Notes under the pieces: model-generated | Told to the model about the DNA's origin: nothing | Seen by the model: only the letters and a program-made list of their open reading frames with translations | Databases searched by the model: none | From: Bradyrhizobium japonicum USDA 6 | Lineage (GTDB): Bacteria; Pseudomonadota; Alphaproteobacteria; Rhizobiales; Xanthobacteraceae | Length of the DNA: 64,000 bases | Reading direction: 5' to 3' | Assembly (NCBI RefSeq): GCF_000284375.1 | Contig: NC_017249.1 | Span: 8,549,001-8,613,000 of the forward strand | Program-made: the position numbers and the translations under genes | Shown here: in pieces, positions 17,901 through 27,293 of the stretch | How the letters are laid out: each line of letters begins with the position of its first letter | Position numbering within the stretch: position 1 is the stretch's first letter

Positions 17901-20900
17901 TACCGGCAATGGCGCCGGCTATCATTTCTACTTCACCCTGACTGGGACCGCGGTATTCCAGCCACGGGAGGGCGAATTCACCGACGGGCTGCTGAAATAC
18001 CTCGGTAGCATTACCATCACCCTGGACAAGGCGCCGCTCGCTCGGGATTCGTCGATGCTGCTGCGCGCGATTAAGTTCCAGGTCGCCGTGGTTCCGGCCA
18101 AGCGATTCAACTTCTTCAATCTATTCAACTTCGAGCTGCGCGGCATCGGATTCCATCCGGCTTCGCCGGCGTTCGGCGGCAAGCCGGCATTGTCGATTTC
18201 CGGACAGGTCAATTTCGTCGAAGCCGGCGATATCGTCAGCCCGAGAATTGATTTTCACGAGCTATGGATCGCGCCGCCGAAGGCTGGCCAGTCACTCCCG
18301 CAGATCCGGTTCGACGGATTGACGCTCGGCATACGCTTCGGCGGTGCGGCATCGATCGAAGGCACGGCGATGACCGTGGACGATACCTTGCCGAGTCTTT
18401 ACTCGCCGGGCGCACTTCCAAAGGACGTCACCGTCCACGGCTTCCTTGCTTCCGGCAAGCTGACCATCAAGGGCTGGGGCGCTATGTCCGCCGCGATGGG
18501 CTTCCTCGAGCTTCGCAAACCGGGCGGCGATTTGCGCCAGGCGTTTTTCCTTTATGGCGAGGCCGACGACCTTTCGATCGAAATACCGACCCCGGTCGGT
18601 CCGATCTATCTTCGGGAGGTCGGCTTTGGCTTCGGCTACCGCTTTACGCTCGCCGCCTTCAACCGCGCCGATCAGGTGACCAACGTCAAGGACCTCATCA
18701 AAGTCCTGGACGACATATCCAAATACCAGGGCAACCTTGCCTCGGTAAAATCGTGGGAGCCGGAGGCGGAGGGCAATCGCGTCACGCTGGCGCTACGGGG
18801 CTTGATCACGATCGAGAGCGCCTCCGAGGAAACCGAATATAACGCCGACGGCGAAAAGGAGCTTCCTAACCCGATCCTATTCGACATCGTCGCAGCCCTG
18901 CGCAGCGACTTCACCTTCTTCTTGAACGCGCGGGTCTGGATCGCACGCAACTACGCTGACTGGCATGATTCCAGTGTCAATGATGGATGGCGCAACAACC
19001 CGACCCTGCGCGGTTATGTCTACCTTTCAGTCCCGCGCAAGGAGTTTCTCGGGCGCCTAATCGCCGATGGCACCGGCGACGTCGAGGGTACTCATCCAAA
19101 ACTGCCGGCGCCGCTCGTCAAGGCCATGAAGAACATTCGGTGGTCGGCGACGACATACATCCGTCCCGGGCTGTTCCACCAGGAATTCGGCTGGCCTTAC
19201 GAACTCGGTTTCACGTTCGAGGAGAGGCAGAGCGGCGGCAGCTTCCAGATCGTCTGCGAGGGCGGGCTGATCAACCGCATCGAGGACGGCTCGATGCTGT
19301 ATGGCATCGCCTTCCGCGCCCGAGGTTACGCCCAATTTGGCGGCCAGGTCGGCGGCCGCTCGTTCGGCGCTTCTGTGGCGGCGCGCGCGGACTTCGCCAT
19401 CGATGCAAAATTCATTGCGTACATCTCGGTCAAGCGCTTCAGCGAAACACTGTTCTACGGCTCGATCGCTTTCGACATCTCGCTTTCGCTGCAGGTTCGC
19501 GTATGGCTCGAGTTCAGTGTCGGTTTCACCGACATCCATCTGGAAGTCGGTTTTTCGATTTCGCTGACGATCTCGATCGCACTTGAGGCCGCCGCCACGC
19601 CGAACAGCATCGCAGCGCGTGGTGCGGCATCGGTTGCCGTCGGGGCGTTTGGTCGTCACATCCGGCTGGGTATCGGGTTTGCGATCAATCCCGGACGCCT
19701 CGACGAGGCACGGGCGCGCGTCGAACGCTTCATGCAGCTTGGCCTTACGGTTGCGATGCCGGACGCTGAAAAGGGCATCGCGCCGCCGGCACCGGAGCTG
19801 CCGCGCGGACCTAGTGCAGCCGATGCCGACCAGGCTGCCAACGACGCGCTGGACAAGCACGACGCGGTGACCGCCCCCGCACCCGGCGCGGCCCCGACCG
19901 CGCAGGGGCGGCCGCTGCAGCCGACCGCGTATTGGGCGATGCTGTTTCCGGTCGCCGGCGACCAAGGCACCGGCGACGACGAGCGATTTGTGATGGTCTT
20001 CGTGCCCCGGGATCACACCGAAACCGGATTGGATACCAACAAACTCCCGACCAGCAGAGATGGCCAGTCCTTCAGCAGCTTCTACCCACCGCCGACGATT
20101 TTCGAGTCGGGCGGCGGTGTTTACCCGACGGCGCTGCGCATATCGACGCGAACGAAAGCAGACGGCACTCCTTTGATGACGCCCGTCGATCTGTTCCGAC
20201 TTGATGCCGAGTCAGGCAAGCAGCCTATCCAATTCGGAACCCCTCCGGCAACTCCCGTGCCGCTGACTTACAATCTGGACTGGAAGATCGCCGTGTCCGG
20301 CGGCGAAGCGCTCCCGATGGGCCGGTTCCTGTCGCAATGTTTCATTCGGCAGCCAAACGCGGCCGGCGCGGCGGATCTGAACGAGCCGTTGAATACGCAT
20401 ATCAAGGCTGACCGCGAGAGACTGCCGGATAACCGCGAGTCCGCCGCTCAAGTGCTCACCGAAGCGGGCCGAGATCAGATCAATCTCGGAATCGAATATC
20501 GCGCAGCCAACGATATCGAGGAACGACGCTCGGCCGCGATCGCCTCGTTGTGCGATTCCGCAGCCAGGCTTGCGGCCGGCGCCGATGCTTCCTGGCAGGC
20601 GGGCGCGGCTGAGGTCGGGCTGGACATCCGGACCATGGGAATTGCCTTTGTCGTGAAACGAGGCGACATCGACAAGCTGTTCGAACGGGCTTCAGCCGAC
20701 GATCTTCCGCGTGTCGCAAATTTCAACGTGGATTCCGCAGTCAGCTCGATCGTTCCGCTCGATGGCAACGTCCATCTCTTCAATCCGCCGGAACGGATGT
20801 TCAGGGAGCGCGCGCCGAGGCTGGCCGATCCGGTCATCGAAGCGACCGCGAGCGGCATCCGGCTCGACTGGGACCTCGAGCCCGCATTCGGCGCATCGAC

Positions 20901-23900
20901 CGGTGTGTGGAACGACCCTGAATTCAACCTGAAGCACTACCGGATCGAGCGCGTCGTAACGACGCCGGATAGCGTCGACAGCCAGTACAAGCCGATGCGC
21001 ATCACGACCAAGGCGGCCGGTCCCATGCGTCTGGTGCGCGACCCGGTCACCGCCAATTTCGTTTGGCGTTTCGTGCGACCCAACGCGCAATTCGTCGACG
21101 ATCTGTCTGACCTTCCCGATGAGCTGCGCCGCTTGCTGCTGCCGCCGTCGAACATACCCGCGAGCAAGCCGGGCGGACCACCGGCGAACATTCCGAACCC
21201 GCCACCCAATGTGCTGCGCTACGTCGTTGTGCCGGTCGACACGGCCGGCACAGATGGACCGCCGACGCCGCTGGTGTTGCAAACCGAAGCGGTCAAGCCG
21301 GCGCGCAAAAGTGTCAGCCGTGCGGTGCTGCATTTCGAATATCGCGGCAGCAAAGACCAGGTAATCGCCGACGTTACCTCGACGGCCTCCTTCATACCGA
21401 CCTTTACGCTCGGTATCGACGACGCTGCCGACCACCCGGCCGCCGACCCGAAGAAGCGCAATGACCTGAAGTCGCCGCGCTCCTACGTCGTGCGGGTCCG
21501 GAATGAACTTGCGGTTCCGATCGGGCTCTATGGTTCGGATGCGGTGAGCGACGCCCGTGCACGGCCGTCCGCGGCCGACTTCGCGATCAAGCGCCCGACA
21601 GACCGGGATTTCGTCATCACCTTGACCGATGGAGTGCTGCCCGGACCCGACGCAGGCAAGGTAAAGGAGCCGAGCTTCGACGACCCGACCGGGGTCGTGG
21701 CCGCGGCATTGCCGCCGAAGCCGGGGTACATGATTGATAACCTGGATGGCTTCAGGGAGGCCATCGGAGCAAAACGGACAGCGCGGAATCGGCTCGACAG
21801 CGGACCGATCGGCGTTCGCTTCGCGATCCAGCCCAAGCTTGACCTCGGCCTTAAAGGCGTTGAGCCGCCGTGGTGCCCGATGGACGCAACGATCCTGATT
21901 GATCTGACCGGCGTCGCTACCAAGGACAATTTACCGGCGGTCGCCGCGCCGGTCGAAGTATTCGAACACCCGGTCAAAATCGAGTCGGCGCCGTTGCTGT
22001 CGGAAGATCTCGATGGGGACGCCGGCCGGGTCACCATCCTGCACCCCGACAAGGATGCCACCCTTGCCCAATTGCTCGGCTGGAACGACGGCTCAACAGG
22101 TACGCCGCCGGTTCGGCGCATGCGCGATGCTGCGCGCCGCGTCGCTACGAAGGTTCGATGGAACGCCCGGCCCGCCGCATCAGACACGCTGGCCGCGGAC
22201 CATAGTGCCAAGCGGTCTGCGTTGTACTTCGGTGGATACGACATTTTCGAGCTCGATGTCGCCGGCGAAGCCGAAGGCGCCACCAGTGCCCCGGCGGCGC
22301 TGAGCCTGCGTTACCCATTCAGTAATTCCACCGTGGATGCCAATCCTGGCACCGCACTGCGCATCCACACCGTAGATGGCACGATGGATGCGATCTACGT
22401 CGGCGGCGATTTGGCGGCGCTGGACCGGCTTGACGATTCCGGCGACGCTGCCAAAGGCCAGATCCGCCTAGTCCAGATCGACAATCTGGCGAACGCCCTG
22501 ACCTTCGATCTCAAATTATGCGTGCGCGCGCGCGGCTATCGCAAACTCATCGTCGAGCCCGTACGCGGCAAGCCTCCCTTCGCCAATGGCAAAATTCTGG
22601 CACTGATTTTCACACGTGATCCTCCCGCAGGCCACCTGGCGCGCGTTCAAGCCTTACCGCCGTCGCTGGCGCGGCTCGATCCAGCCGAAATCATTGATTT
22701 CGCCAAGCTCGAGGCGCACTATCCAAGTGAAACCAGCCGGCTGTTGGCGTCGAGCTCCATAAGGCAGGGCGCGTGGTATTCACCTGCGGAATCCTTCCTT
22801 GTCTGGCCGGAGCGGATCTTGCGCCGCTCGCTGGCGATCAATGTTGACGAGCCGCTGTTGACCGAACTGCTCTCCAACGGTCGGCCTGAACGCATTGCCG
22901 TTGCACTCAAGATTAGCGATCAACTCAGCGGCGAGGTGCGGCGGCTTCTGGCCGACGGAGCCGAAGAAATCCTGCATCCGGAAGGACTGAAGGCACAATG
23001 GACCGCCGCGGTCTTGCGCGAACTCTTTCAAAACCTGGTCTGGAATGCGAACGCTCCGGATATTCGCGCGGCATTTGAAGCGAACCCCGCACCGTTCCGC
23101 AACGCGCGCATCACCGTCCGGGCCCTCAAACCCGGCGCGACCGGCGCGCCGGACATCGTGCTTGGTAGCACCGACTGGCAGATCGATCTCGACCCGCCCG
23201 TGCATCCCGTGCTCGCCGACGTCATCGACTGGGCGCGATATCAGACCGCGCCGCGCCTCAGGCTGCGATACCCTCAGTTGGATCTGGCCAAGCCGGCTAT
23301 AGAGGCGATCGAGACGTGGCTATCCGACCCGGCAACCAACATCGGACCCTCGGTCCAATTCTCCATCGCAGACTGGAGCGGCCTGGTGCCGGCGCTCGGC
23401 TTCCAACTCGGCCAGGACTTCCAGTTCCCGCCGGCGGGTCAAATCACCGAATTACGGCTCGAAGTTCCGAAAGGGAAAACGGCAGCCAGTCGGACCGACA
23501 TCGTCAACCAGATCATGACCGCGATCAGTCGGCTGGCCCTGCGACTCGACGGCGTACAAGTCGCAGCACTTGGCGCGCAGCAGGCGGCGGCGAAACTCGT
23601 CATCAATCTCGGCGCAACACCAGGTACGCCCGGTCCAGGTCCACAGCCGTTCAAGATCGCGGCGCAGACCAGGCCGGGACCGCGGTATCGCCGTTACGAA
23701 CCGGTTCTGGAGCAATCGCCCAAGATCGGCGCAAAGGAGGTCGCAGGCTGGTTCGATGAAACGCCGGTGCAGCGCGATCCCTACGGCTGGAGTATCATGC
23801 GCAGCCTCGGGCTCGCCGCGGGCCTCAAGCTCTACGACACCGAGGCCCGTGACTATGTCCCTCCCGCCGATGCGCTGGAGATCCTGCGGACCGCCTTTGA

Positions 23901-26900
23901 TGAGATTCTGCGGAGATATCCGCTGACCGATTTCGGCTCGCCGTTCGTCGATATCGTCACCCACGCCGGCGGGACCATGTCGCTGGCCTCGTTCGACGGC
24001 GGCATGAGTGGCGTTGCGGCCAACGAAGTAGCTGCGCTTCTTGACGATAAGGCGTTGTCGCTGGTCCAGATTTCGCTGCGACCGACCGTCGATAGATTTG
24101 CCGGCGCTTGGGTCGACAGCGGCGATGAAAGGGGCGGAAGCCGCCAGCCGATCGATAAGGTCGTGGCGTACTTCGCCATCAAGTCAGCCTTCCCGGACCG
24201 TACCGACAAGGCGAAAATCCAAATCGATCTGAACGGCCTCAATCCTGCCCAGGGGCTGGTGGCCATTGCAGAGGTTATCGATCTTTCGTCCGGACTGGCG
24301 AAACCCCCGATCGTGACGTTGATCGCCAAGGCCGATACCGGCGATGCGGTCAAGACCTTGCGCGAGGCCATGCTCGACGGCGCCGGCGAGCAGCAAACGC
24401 TCGAAATCGACGCTAGCAAACTCAAGAAGGGCGACATTGCAGCCCTTGCGCGCGTCACCGTCAACCTGGCCGATGCAGCGGCCGTGTTCGGCCAGCCTAC
24501 CGGCGCGGCATGGGTCACCGGCGCCGACATCGAGCAGGTCGCATCACCCGACGATTGCAAGGTGCAGCCTTTCGGTCGCTTCCCGGAGATGACGGCACGG
24601 CGGTACAGCGCACTGGCCGGGCCGGGGGGGCACAAGTCCTTGCTGGACGCAATCAAGCGCTTCCGCAGCTACGCGCTGCGCCGCCTGCCGGATGGGTGGC
24701 CAAACGCAACCGACGAGCCGACCGTGGTGGCGCGTATTCCCGAATGGACGCGGCGCTTCATCGAACACGGGCCTGCGTCGCGGCCGGAGCGGACGAAGAT
24801 GCCGTTGTTCGCGATCGCCGAGGTCTCACGCCCGGATCCTTGGCGCGTCGGCGTGGCCGGTGACGGCACGATGGAGGTATTGTTCACGCATGACGACCGC
24901 AAGCGGCGCTTGAAGCGGTACGCGGTACGCCCATACGGAAGGTACGAGGCTTTCACCGATGCGCTGACCCACGCGACTGACCCCGACGTTCCGCCAAAGC
25001 CGCCGCGACTCGGCGGCGCTTGGGTCGACGTGCTGGCTGACAGCACCGACGCACAACAAAAGTTCGAGAACAATTGGAGCCAGCGATTCTTCGACGTTGT
25101 GATCCCGCGAAGCGAACCTTTGGCGCCTCCGGTCCTCGTCGATGCCCGGCGCATCGAGATTCTGCCACCGACCGCCGCCACCGATCCCGCGCCGCGCAAG
25201 GTGCTCGAGTTTCTTTACTCACGACATCCGGAAGAAGTTCTTTCCGAGGCCAACGTCACCGTCGAGGGCGCGTTGTCGTTCGAGACCGTCTCGTTCGGCT
25301 TCTGGCGTGAATTCCCGATGCAGAGCTGGGCCAACGACCTGCAAGCGAATATCGACACCACGGAGGCGTTTGGCGGCTGGGACCATCGCCCTGCCCCGTT
25401 CAAGCTGATCGACAGCAGCGACGAGTTCGGCGGACTTGCGCAATTGCCTCCGCCGCAGGGCAAGACCGACTTTGTCCCCGGCCGCTACACTGATGGCTGG
25501 CGTGGTGCTCTAGCGCTACGCACCGAAGCGCTTCCGTTCTTCTTCCGCACCCATGTCGCAGCATTTGCCTCGGCCGGCGTGGTGGTGTCGGAGCCGGTCG
25601 TCGCGACGATCGAGGAAGGGCACTACGAACTCGCGTTGCCGTGGAGGCCGAGCGTCCCGCCCAAGCCTGGTGACATCAATGCTCCCACTCCGCCGCCTGA
25701 CTGGTGTGTCAAAAGGCTGAACAATCCCGATCGCGTCTGGGTAACCTTCCGTCTTCCCCTTGCGCGGTTGTTCGATTCGATGCCGCAGGACTCGCGGAAA
25801 GTCTGGTTGCAAGCCAACAATATTCCCGACGTCTTCATGTTGCCCGATCCAGTGGCGCGCTATGAGATCGGCGTTGTCGCGACTGATGACGCCGGGCTGT
25901 CGGCCGCATCGGCTGAACTCGACATCATCGGACAGCAGCGGCCAGTCATACCAGTGCCCGGGCAGCCGGCCGCAGCATCCGGCTACCGGATGAACCTGGT
26001 CGGCCCCTTGTTCGACCCGTCGTCGCCGACGTCTCCCCCCGTCGAGCCGCCCGCCGTCAACGGGATATGTTGGAAACTCTATCCGTCGGTGCTGGTAAAG
26101 GGCGACGCGACGCTGCCATCGGAAAAATTCGCGCCATCGATCGCCACGACGGATCCTACAAGCGGTGGCGGCGACCCGTTGCGCAAATTCGTGCTTGCGC
26201 CGGAAGATTTTGGCGCGGCCGGAATCTGGCCGGTCGTTGCGCCGACCACGACACTCACCTTCGAAGTGCATGTCCCCGCCGTCAACACTGGCTGGCCGGC
26301 CTTTACCGCAGCCGTCGCGGCGTGGCGCGATGTCTATCAAGACTACCGGGCCATTGTGGGAGCCAAGGACATTTGGGAATTCCTTGATCTTTGGGCCCGC
26401 ACCAATTGGCCTCCGCCGGCAGACCAGCCGAGACAATTCACCACCGCCGCGTTCGCCGCGGGTCTTCCGTGGCCATCGACCCTGCCGGCCGACGTCAGCA
26501 CCACCCAGACTGGCGGATGGACATGGCCGACGCTCGCCAGTAGCGCCGGCGGCATCACGCAGCGCCAAAGTGTCCGTGCTCTCATCCCAAGGACCGGTTA
26601 CAACGCGGCAGATTTCAAGACCATGATCAGCGGACCCATTTGCGCCGAAATGCGTCGCGTCGTTGCCGCGCGCAAGGAGGCCAAGAGCCGCTTTGCGAAC
26701 TATTCGCCGCTCAACACCGTGTTGCCGGCCGATCCAGCCGTCCTGCCGGCGTCCGGCTCCATCGCAAAGGCGGCCTATCGCCTCGCCACCACCAAGACGC
26801 TGCCAAGTTCTGTCGATGTGATTGTCGCGATCCCGATCACTGTCGATACCCGCGCGGCAGGTACGTACGCCAAGATCAACGCACTGATCCTGGCGGTTGA

Positions 26901-27291
26901 AGCCAGGGATTTCACGGCAACCGCCATTCTCGATCTCGGCGCCTTTGAGGACGGGGTTGCCGCCGTGCTGGAGATGCATCTGCCCTGTCAAGCACTGTCC
27001 GACCCGAGCATTGTCGCAGCACTGGGGGATCTCGATGGCAACGCCATGGCAAGGCTCCGCGTCTGCTCGCTATTGCTGCGGCAGCCACCTGACGACGGAG
27101 AGCGCAAGTCGATCATGGATGCGATCAATCAACTCGCGTCTGATCCGCAAGAGGACAAGGCCGGCCTAGTGAAATTTGTGGACCGCTGCCTTGCCGACCA
27201 GATTTTCGGCAGTGGGCGATCGCCGCGCGTGAAAGTCTACCGCGGCACAGCCGTACCGTTGTTTGATCCAATCGCAAGAGCAGGGACGTAG
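14965..27291 (+). CDS. Giant protein of about 4,100 residues, beta-strand-rich; family unknown (possibly DUF6603-like)
   Basis: One uninterrupted frame of 12.3 kb. ATG 14965 is used; TTG 14941 and ATG 14986 are alternatives, none with a strong ribosome site. No clear signal peptide is seen. Residues about 218-271 are unusually Trp/Pro/Leu-rich (WPKIPWPQLSWPALDLSGLI). Up to about residue 1600 the sequence is a long run of amphipathic beta strands (VDFDLNVHIDLTNFSVRLSG, VRVWLEFSVGFTDIHLEVGF). A block near 1180-1230 (FYLYGEAD-type, then VGFGFGYRFTLAAFN) recalls large DUF6603 proteins; this is unverified memory. An acidic Ala/Pro linker lies near 1620-1670. A fibronectin-III-like module is near 1960-2010 (SGIRLDWD, LKHYRIERV). 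The C-terminal 2,000 residues appear to be several further beta domains. Stop is 2 bp before the next giant gene. Extracellular, periplasmic or scaffold roles are all possible. Confidence 0.85.
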   Translation: MPTPGAWMAASIIFFSGATNALTIAGLTPNDPFKVEEILVTTPQGSGRIKINPFVIPSHASQTPGHPLESILIEDADVALDPWKLKSWSQIQKDIKSLRDSAAFALAAAAEAERDTLRQALQGVSIDLAAAGFFGISGIPFAAAGAFEAHLGIDIAAFDPGQDDTPLLTATLTGTGQISVPNQITRADVRFEVSLTRNEVVDLLPSISLHPLPQFPALHLRWPKIPWPQLSWPALDLSGLINLFKFDLPIPKLDLGKWPISIRWATAPKPTLAINAQKQLEITTSPAQRGDGTLIYESAGHTTDIAAINGFGITLDAAGTLSLAGKVIPTGVPPIDLPATTIEKPDALPFKIELAASELSLAMPPVDLSNPTAVGVTATLNMPRILVRAKNDPALLIAVHAAYSQTFDTLTGNSSGQLTALEIVEPYPVKLVALAAQEAADLAQALVRFVSALHVQGPNVPDLSNVLKVLERFADMMAAAVRWLAQQAGSAASSLLGVAEAVAEVLAKLMRMLWDAIKALGTSGPGIAIVVEVRLDARSYALRQIVITPAWVNAPGGNFSGQELGLSIDIPLDWQPMLLVELDGSPSVALMAVPPVGSLATLGTDLWLSRDAGVEAVRDTDPDGKRADKRLIQATAKFNTTTAIAVIRLSGGKAQFMQACKATVQATPIMPPAGTSLPAGLMVARMTGAITYSPLDWASVDVNIEAQTDRLLPFLQSSKQSTPKFVDALGQYIQVTAKKSAVPVGNGAFDLPISVTLKIKDANVDFDLNVHIDLTNFSVRLSGGDKVRIFGEASKSDFSLLGLNGNIVLNAPRSADWPAGKFPFFGLDFSSGDVRLSLAPEARLDLAYGQVASGGRGIVFHVDELGMSRSGLDLAAKVDRDTPVQLAGVDMPFRFDGGGLSIKNSEIQAFSIKGSGQLPPELVGEANATISISMGRGSDGSLIVQSAEAKLDKANDPIVCHATRFVLTITALGLEFQNFTGNGAGYHFYFTLTGTAVFQPREGEFTDGLLKYLGSITITLDKAPLARDSSMLLRAIKFQVAVVPAKRFNFFNLFNFELRGIGFHPASPAFGGKPALSISGQVNFVEAGDIVSPRIDFHELWIAPPKAGQSLPQIRFDGLTLGIRFGGAASIEGTAMTVDDTLPSLYSPGALPKDVTVHGFLASGKLTIKGWGAMSAAMGFLELRKPGGDLRQAFFLYGEADDLSIEIPTPVGPIYLREVGFGFGYRFTLAAFNRADQVTNVKDLIKVLDDISKYQGNLASVKSWEPEAEGNRVTLALRGLITIESASEETEYNADGEKELPNPILFDIVAALRSDFTFFLNARVWIARNYADWHDSSVNDGWRNNPTLRGYVYLSVPRKEFLGRLIADGTGDVEGTHPKLPAPLVKAMKNIRWSATTYIRPGLFHQEFGWPYELGFTFEERQSGGSFQIVCEGGLINRIEDGSMLYGIAFRARGYAQFGGQVGGRSFGASVAARADFAIDAKFIAYISVKRFSETLFYGSIAFDISLSLQVRVWLEFSVGFTDIHLEVGFSISLTISIALEAAATPNSIAARGAASVAVGAFGRHIRLGIGFAINPGRLDEARARVERFMQLGLTVAMPDAEKGIAPPAPELPRGPSAADADQAANDALDKHDAVTAPAPGAAPTAQGRPLQPTAYWAMLFPVAGDQGTGDDERFVMVFVPRDHTETGLDTNKLPTSRDGQSFSSFYPPPTIFESGGGVYPTALRISTRTKADGTPLMTPVDLFRLDAESGKQPIQFGTPPATPVPLTYNLDWKIAVSGGEALPMGRFLSQCFIRQPNAAGAADLNEPLNTHIKADRERLPDNRESAAQVLTEAGRDQINLGIEYRAANDIEERRSAAIASLCDSAARLAAGADASWQAGAAEVGLDIRTMGIAFVVKRGDIDKLFERASADDLPRVANFNVDSAVSSIVPLDGNVHLFNPPERMFRERAPRLADPVIEATASGIRLDWDLEPAFGASTGVWNDPEFNLKHYRIERVVTTPDSVDSQYKPMRITTKAAGPMRLVRDPVTANFVWRFVRPNAQFVDDLSDLPDELRRLLLPPSNIPASKPGGPPANIPNPPPNVLRYVVVPVDTAGTDGPPTPLVLQTEAVKPARKSVSRAVLHFEYRGSKDQVIADVTSTASFIPTFTLGIDDAADHPAADPKKRNDLKSPRSYVVRVRNELAVPIGLYGSDAVSDARARPSAADFAIKRPTDRDFVITLTDGVLPGPDAGKVKEPSFDDPTGVVAAALPPKPGYMIDNLDGFREAIGAKRTARNRLDSGPIGVRFAIQPKLDLGLKGVEPPWCPMDATILIDLTGVATKDNLPAVAAPVEVFEHPVKIESAPLLSEDLDGDAGRVTILHPDKDATLAQLLGWNDGSTGTPPVRRMRDAARRVATKVRWNARPAASDTLAADHSAKRSALYFGGYDIFELDVAGEAEGATSAPAALSLRYPFSNSTVDANPGTALRIHTVDGTMDAIYVGGDLAALDRLDDSGDAAKGQIRLVQIDNLANALTFDLKLCVRARGYRKLIVEPVRGKPPFANGKILALIFTRDPPAGHLARVQALPPSLARLDPAEIIDFAKLEAHYPSETSRLLASSSIRQGAWYSPAESFLVWPERILRRSLAINVDEPLLTELLSNGRPERIAVALKISDQLSGEVRRLLADGAEEILHPEGLKAQWTAAVLRELFQNLVWNANAPDIRAAFEANPAPFRNARITVRALKPGATGAPDIVLGSTDWQIDLDPPVHPVLADVIDWARYQTAPRLRLRYPQLDLAKPAIEAIETWLSDPATNIGPSVQFSIADWSGLVPALGFQLGQDFQFPPAGQITELRLEVPKGKTAASRTDIVNQIMTAISRLALRLDGVQVAALGAQQAAAKLVINLGATPGTPGPGPQPFKIAAQTRPGPRYRRYEPVLEQSPKIGAKEVAGWFDETPVQRDPYGWSIMRSLGLAAGLKLYDTEARDYVPPADALEILRTAFDEILRRYPLTDFGSPFVDIVTHAGGTMSLASFDGGMSGVAANEVAALLDDKALSLVQISLRPTVDRFAGAWVDSGDERGGSRQPIDKVVAYFAIKSAFPDRTDKAKIQIDLNGLNPAQGLVAIAEVIDLSSGLAKPPIVTLIAKADTGDAVKTLREAMLDGAGEQQTLEIDASKLKKGDIAALARVTVNLADAAAVFGQPTGAAWVTGADIEQVASPDDCKVQPFGRFPEMTARRYSALAGPGGHKSLLDAIKRFRSYALRRLPDGWPNATDEPTVVARIPEWTRRFIEHGPASRPERTKMPLFAIAEVSRPDPWRVGVAGDGTMEVLFTHDDRKRRLKRYAVRPYGRYEAFTDALTHATDPDVPPKPPRLGGAWVDVLADSTDAQQKFENNWSQRFFDVVIPRSEPLAPPVLVDARRIEILPPTAATDPAPRKVLEFLYSRHPEEVLSEANVTVEGALSFETVSFGFWREFPMQSWANDLQANIDTTEAFGGWDHRPAPFKLIDSSDEFGGLAQLPPPQGKTDFVPGRYTDGWRGALALRTEALPFFFRTHVAAFASAGVVVSEPVVATIEEGHYELALPWRPSVPPKPGDINAPTPPPDWCVKRLNNPDRVWVTFRLPLARLFDSMPQDSRKVWLQANNIPDVFMLPDPVARYEIGVVATDDAGLSAASAELDIIGQQRPVIPVPGQPAAASGYRMNLVGPLFDPSSPTSPPVEPPAVNGICWKLYPSVLVKGDATLPSEKFAPSIATTDPTSGGGDPLRKFVLAPEDFGAAGIWPVVAPTTTLTFEVHVPAVNTGWPAFTAAVAAWRDVYQDYRAIVGAKDIWEFLDLWARTNWPPPADQPRQFTTAAFAAGLPWPSTLPADVSTTQTGGWTWPTLASSAGGITQRQSVRALIPRTGYNAADFKTMISGPICAEMRRVVAARKEAKSRFANYSPLNTVLPADPAVLPASGSIAKAAYRLATTKTLPSSVDVIVAIPITVDTRAAGTYAKINALILAVEARDFTATAILDLGAFEDGVAAVLEMHLPCQALSDPSIVAALGDLDGNAMARLRVCSLLLRQPPDDGERKSIMDAINQLASDPQEDKAGLVKFVDRCLADQIFGSGRSPRVKVYRGTAVPLFDPIARAGT

Positions 27292-27293
27292 CG

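Noticed and set aside
25516..26991. A 491-codon minus-strand frame inside the first giant gene
   Set aside because: It is antisense to a strongly coding frame and has the Arg/Gly/Asp composition of an antisense shadow.
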